From: Kiritimatiellia bacterium
GTDB lineage: Bacteria > Verrucomicrobiota > Kiritimatiellia > SLAD01
Reading direction: 5' to 3'
NCBI GenBank assembly: GCA_007125875.1
Contig: SLCI01000068.1
Coordinates: 1 to 6,191 of the forward strand
DNA: 6,191 nucleotides
Shown here: piece by piece, positions 5,924 through 6,191 of the stretch
How the letters are laid out: the number at the start of each line of letters is the position of its first letter
Position numbering within the stretch: position 1 is the stretch's first letter
Program-made: the position numbers and the translations under genes
Notes under the pieces: model-generated
Told to the model about the DNA's origin: nothing
The model's database searches: none
The model's input: the letters and a program-made list of their open reading frames with translations, nothing else

Positions 5924-5952
5924 AATATGCTATTCATGTTTAACCGTGTAAA
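5924..5952 (-). promoter_or_regulatory. Candidate sigma70-type promoter for npdG operon
   Basis: On the minus strand TTTACA (5947-5952, 5 of 6 to TTGACA) and CATATT (5924-5929, 4 of 6 to TATAAT) are spaced by 17 bases. The transcript would start near 5917, leaving a leader of roughly 90 bases. The boxes are not perfect and the region is AT-rich, so chance matches are possible. Confidence 0.4.
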
Positions 5953-6061
5953 ACTAGCGCTTAATCAGTCGGCGATCAATCACGAACCCTCCCCCCTCAG
6001 TTCTCGGTCCAGGGTCATTCAGTTCTCCGCAAGGAATTTCTAATGAACGATTTGGACCCCA

Positions 6062-6154
6062 TGTGGAGGGCGGAGCGCTGCGACGCCGCGATCTTGCATG
6101 GGCAAATGCAAACTCTTGTGCGGCCTCCGGTCTCGCGGAGCTCGCCCCTCCACA
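6062..6154. repeat. Imperfect inverted repeat with TGTGGAGGG ends
   Basis: The left end TGTGGAGGGCGGAGC (6062-6076) pairs with the right end reading GCTCGCCCCTCCACA (6140-6154 region); the outer 9 bases TGTGGAGGG/CCCTCCACA match perfectly, and inner GC-rich parts match with small gaps. The interior includes GCGACGCCGCGATC and CGGCCTCCGGTCTCGCGGAG. It encodes no recognised protein and has no transposase nearby. It resembles dispersed palindromic repeats of the REP/MITE type; the assignment is by structure only. Confidence 0.65.
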
Positions 6155-6180
6155 CGCGAGTCAAAGCATAATGGTCATTT

Positions 6181-6191
6181 TGGAGGGCGGA
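6181..6191. repeat. Start of a second repeat copy at the window edge
   Basis: TGGAGGGCGGA here is identical over 11 bases to 6064-6074, 117 bases earlier. It indicates that a second, tandemly placed copy of the palindromic element begins here and continues outside the window. Confidence 0.5.

Larger units (their letters stand above)
5828..6191. other. Intergenic region upstream of npdG
   Basis: About 364 bases with no supported gene on either strand. From the npdG side it holds a short leader with a hairpin (5886-5901), a candidate promoter (5924-5952), a plain stretch at about 5955-6060 with a C-run (5988-5996), and palindromic repeat material from 6062 to the window end. Two short open frames with ribosome-site-like sequence ahead are noted in the findings (5841-5903 minus and 6043-6171 plus), but neither has enough support to call a gene. 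Confidence 0.7.

Noticed and set aside
1..6191. Defence system, prophage, CRISPR array, tRNA or rRNA gene
   Set aside because: No spacer-repeat array, integrase, nuclease or tRNA-like cloverleaf was seen. The recognisable genes are core metabolic and ribosomal.

Overview
All recognisable genes in this window lie on the minus strand, and most belong to core metabolism or translation. Codon use is moderately GC-rich and uniform. The spaces between genes hold hairpin-forming palindromic repeats such as CTGTAGGGCGTCCGCTTGCG and TGGAGGGCGGAG. That repeat style, together with a rplM-rpsI pair followed by arginine genes, points to a free-living Gram-negative bacterium, most plausibly of the Verrucomicrobiota/PVC group. 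The lineage call is an inference from gene order and repeat style, not from any search.

The layout is given in the direction of transcription, from high to low coordinates. (1) Positions 5828-6191 have no supported gene. They hold a palindromic repeat at 6062-6154, the first bases of a second copy at the window edge, a candidate promoter and a small hairpin ahead of the next gene. (2) Positions 4507-5827 form a compact three-gene unit: npdG (NADPH:F420 oxidoreductase family), a 149-residue protein with three predicted membrane segments, and a 64-residue protein with two. The genes are separated by 2 bases and then overlap by 1, so they are almost certainly co-translated. (3) Positions 3524-4398 hold rplM and rpsI, the usual L13-S9 pair, with a good sigma70-type promoter upstream and a clear intrinsic terminator downstream. 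(4) Positions 3104-3462 are a gene-free stretch full of hairpins. (5) Positions 1-3103 carry argJ, argB and argD, with argD running off the left edge.

The arginine genes cover the acetylated-intermediate cycle. ArgB phosphorylates N-acetylglutamate, ArgD transaminates the semialdehyde made by ArgC, and ArgJ moves the acetyl group from acetylornithine back to glutamate. argC, which often heads such clusters, is absent; its usual place upstream of argJ is taken by the repeat-rich gap.

I find no defence system, mobile gene, CRISPR array or clearly new system. The points most worth checking are the npdG-membrane-protein operon (F420-type enzyme, unknown partners), the intergenic palindromic repeat families, and an ArgJ that ends about three residues early at a position where the family's C-terminus reaches the active site.
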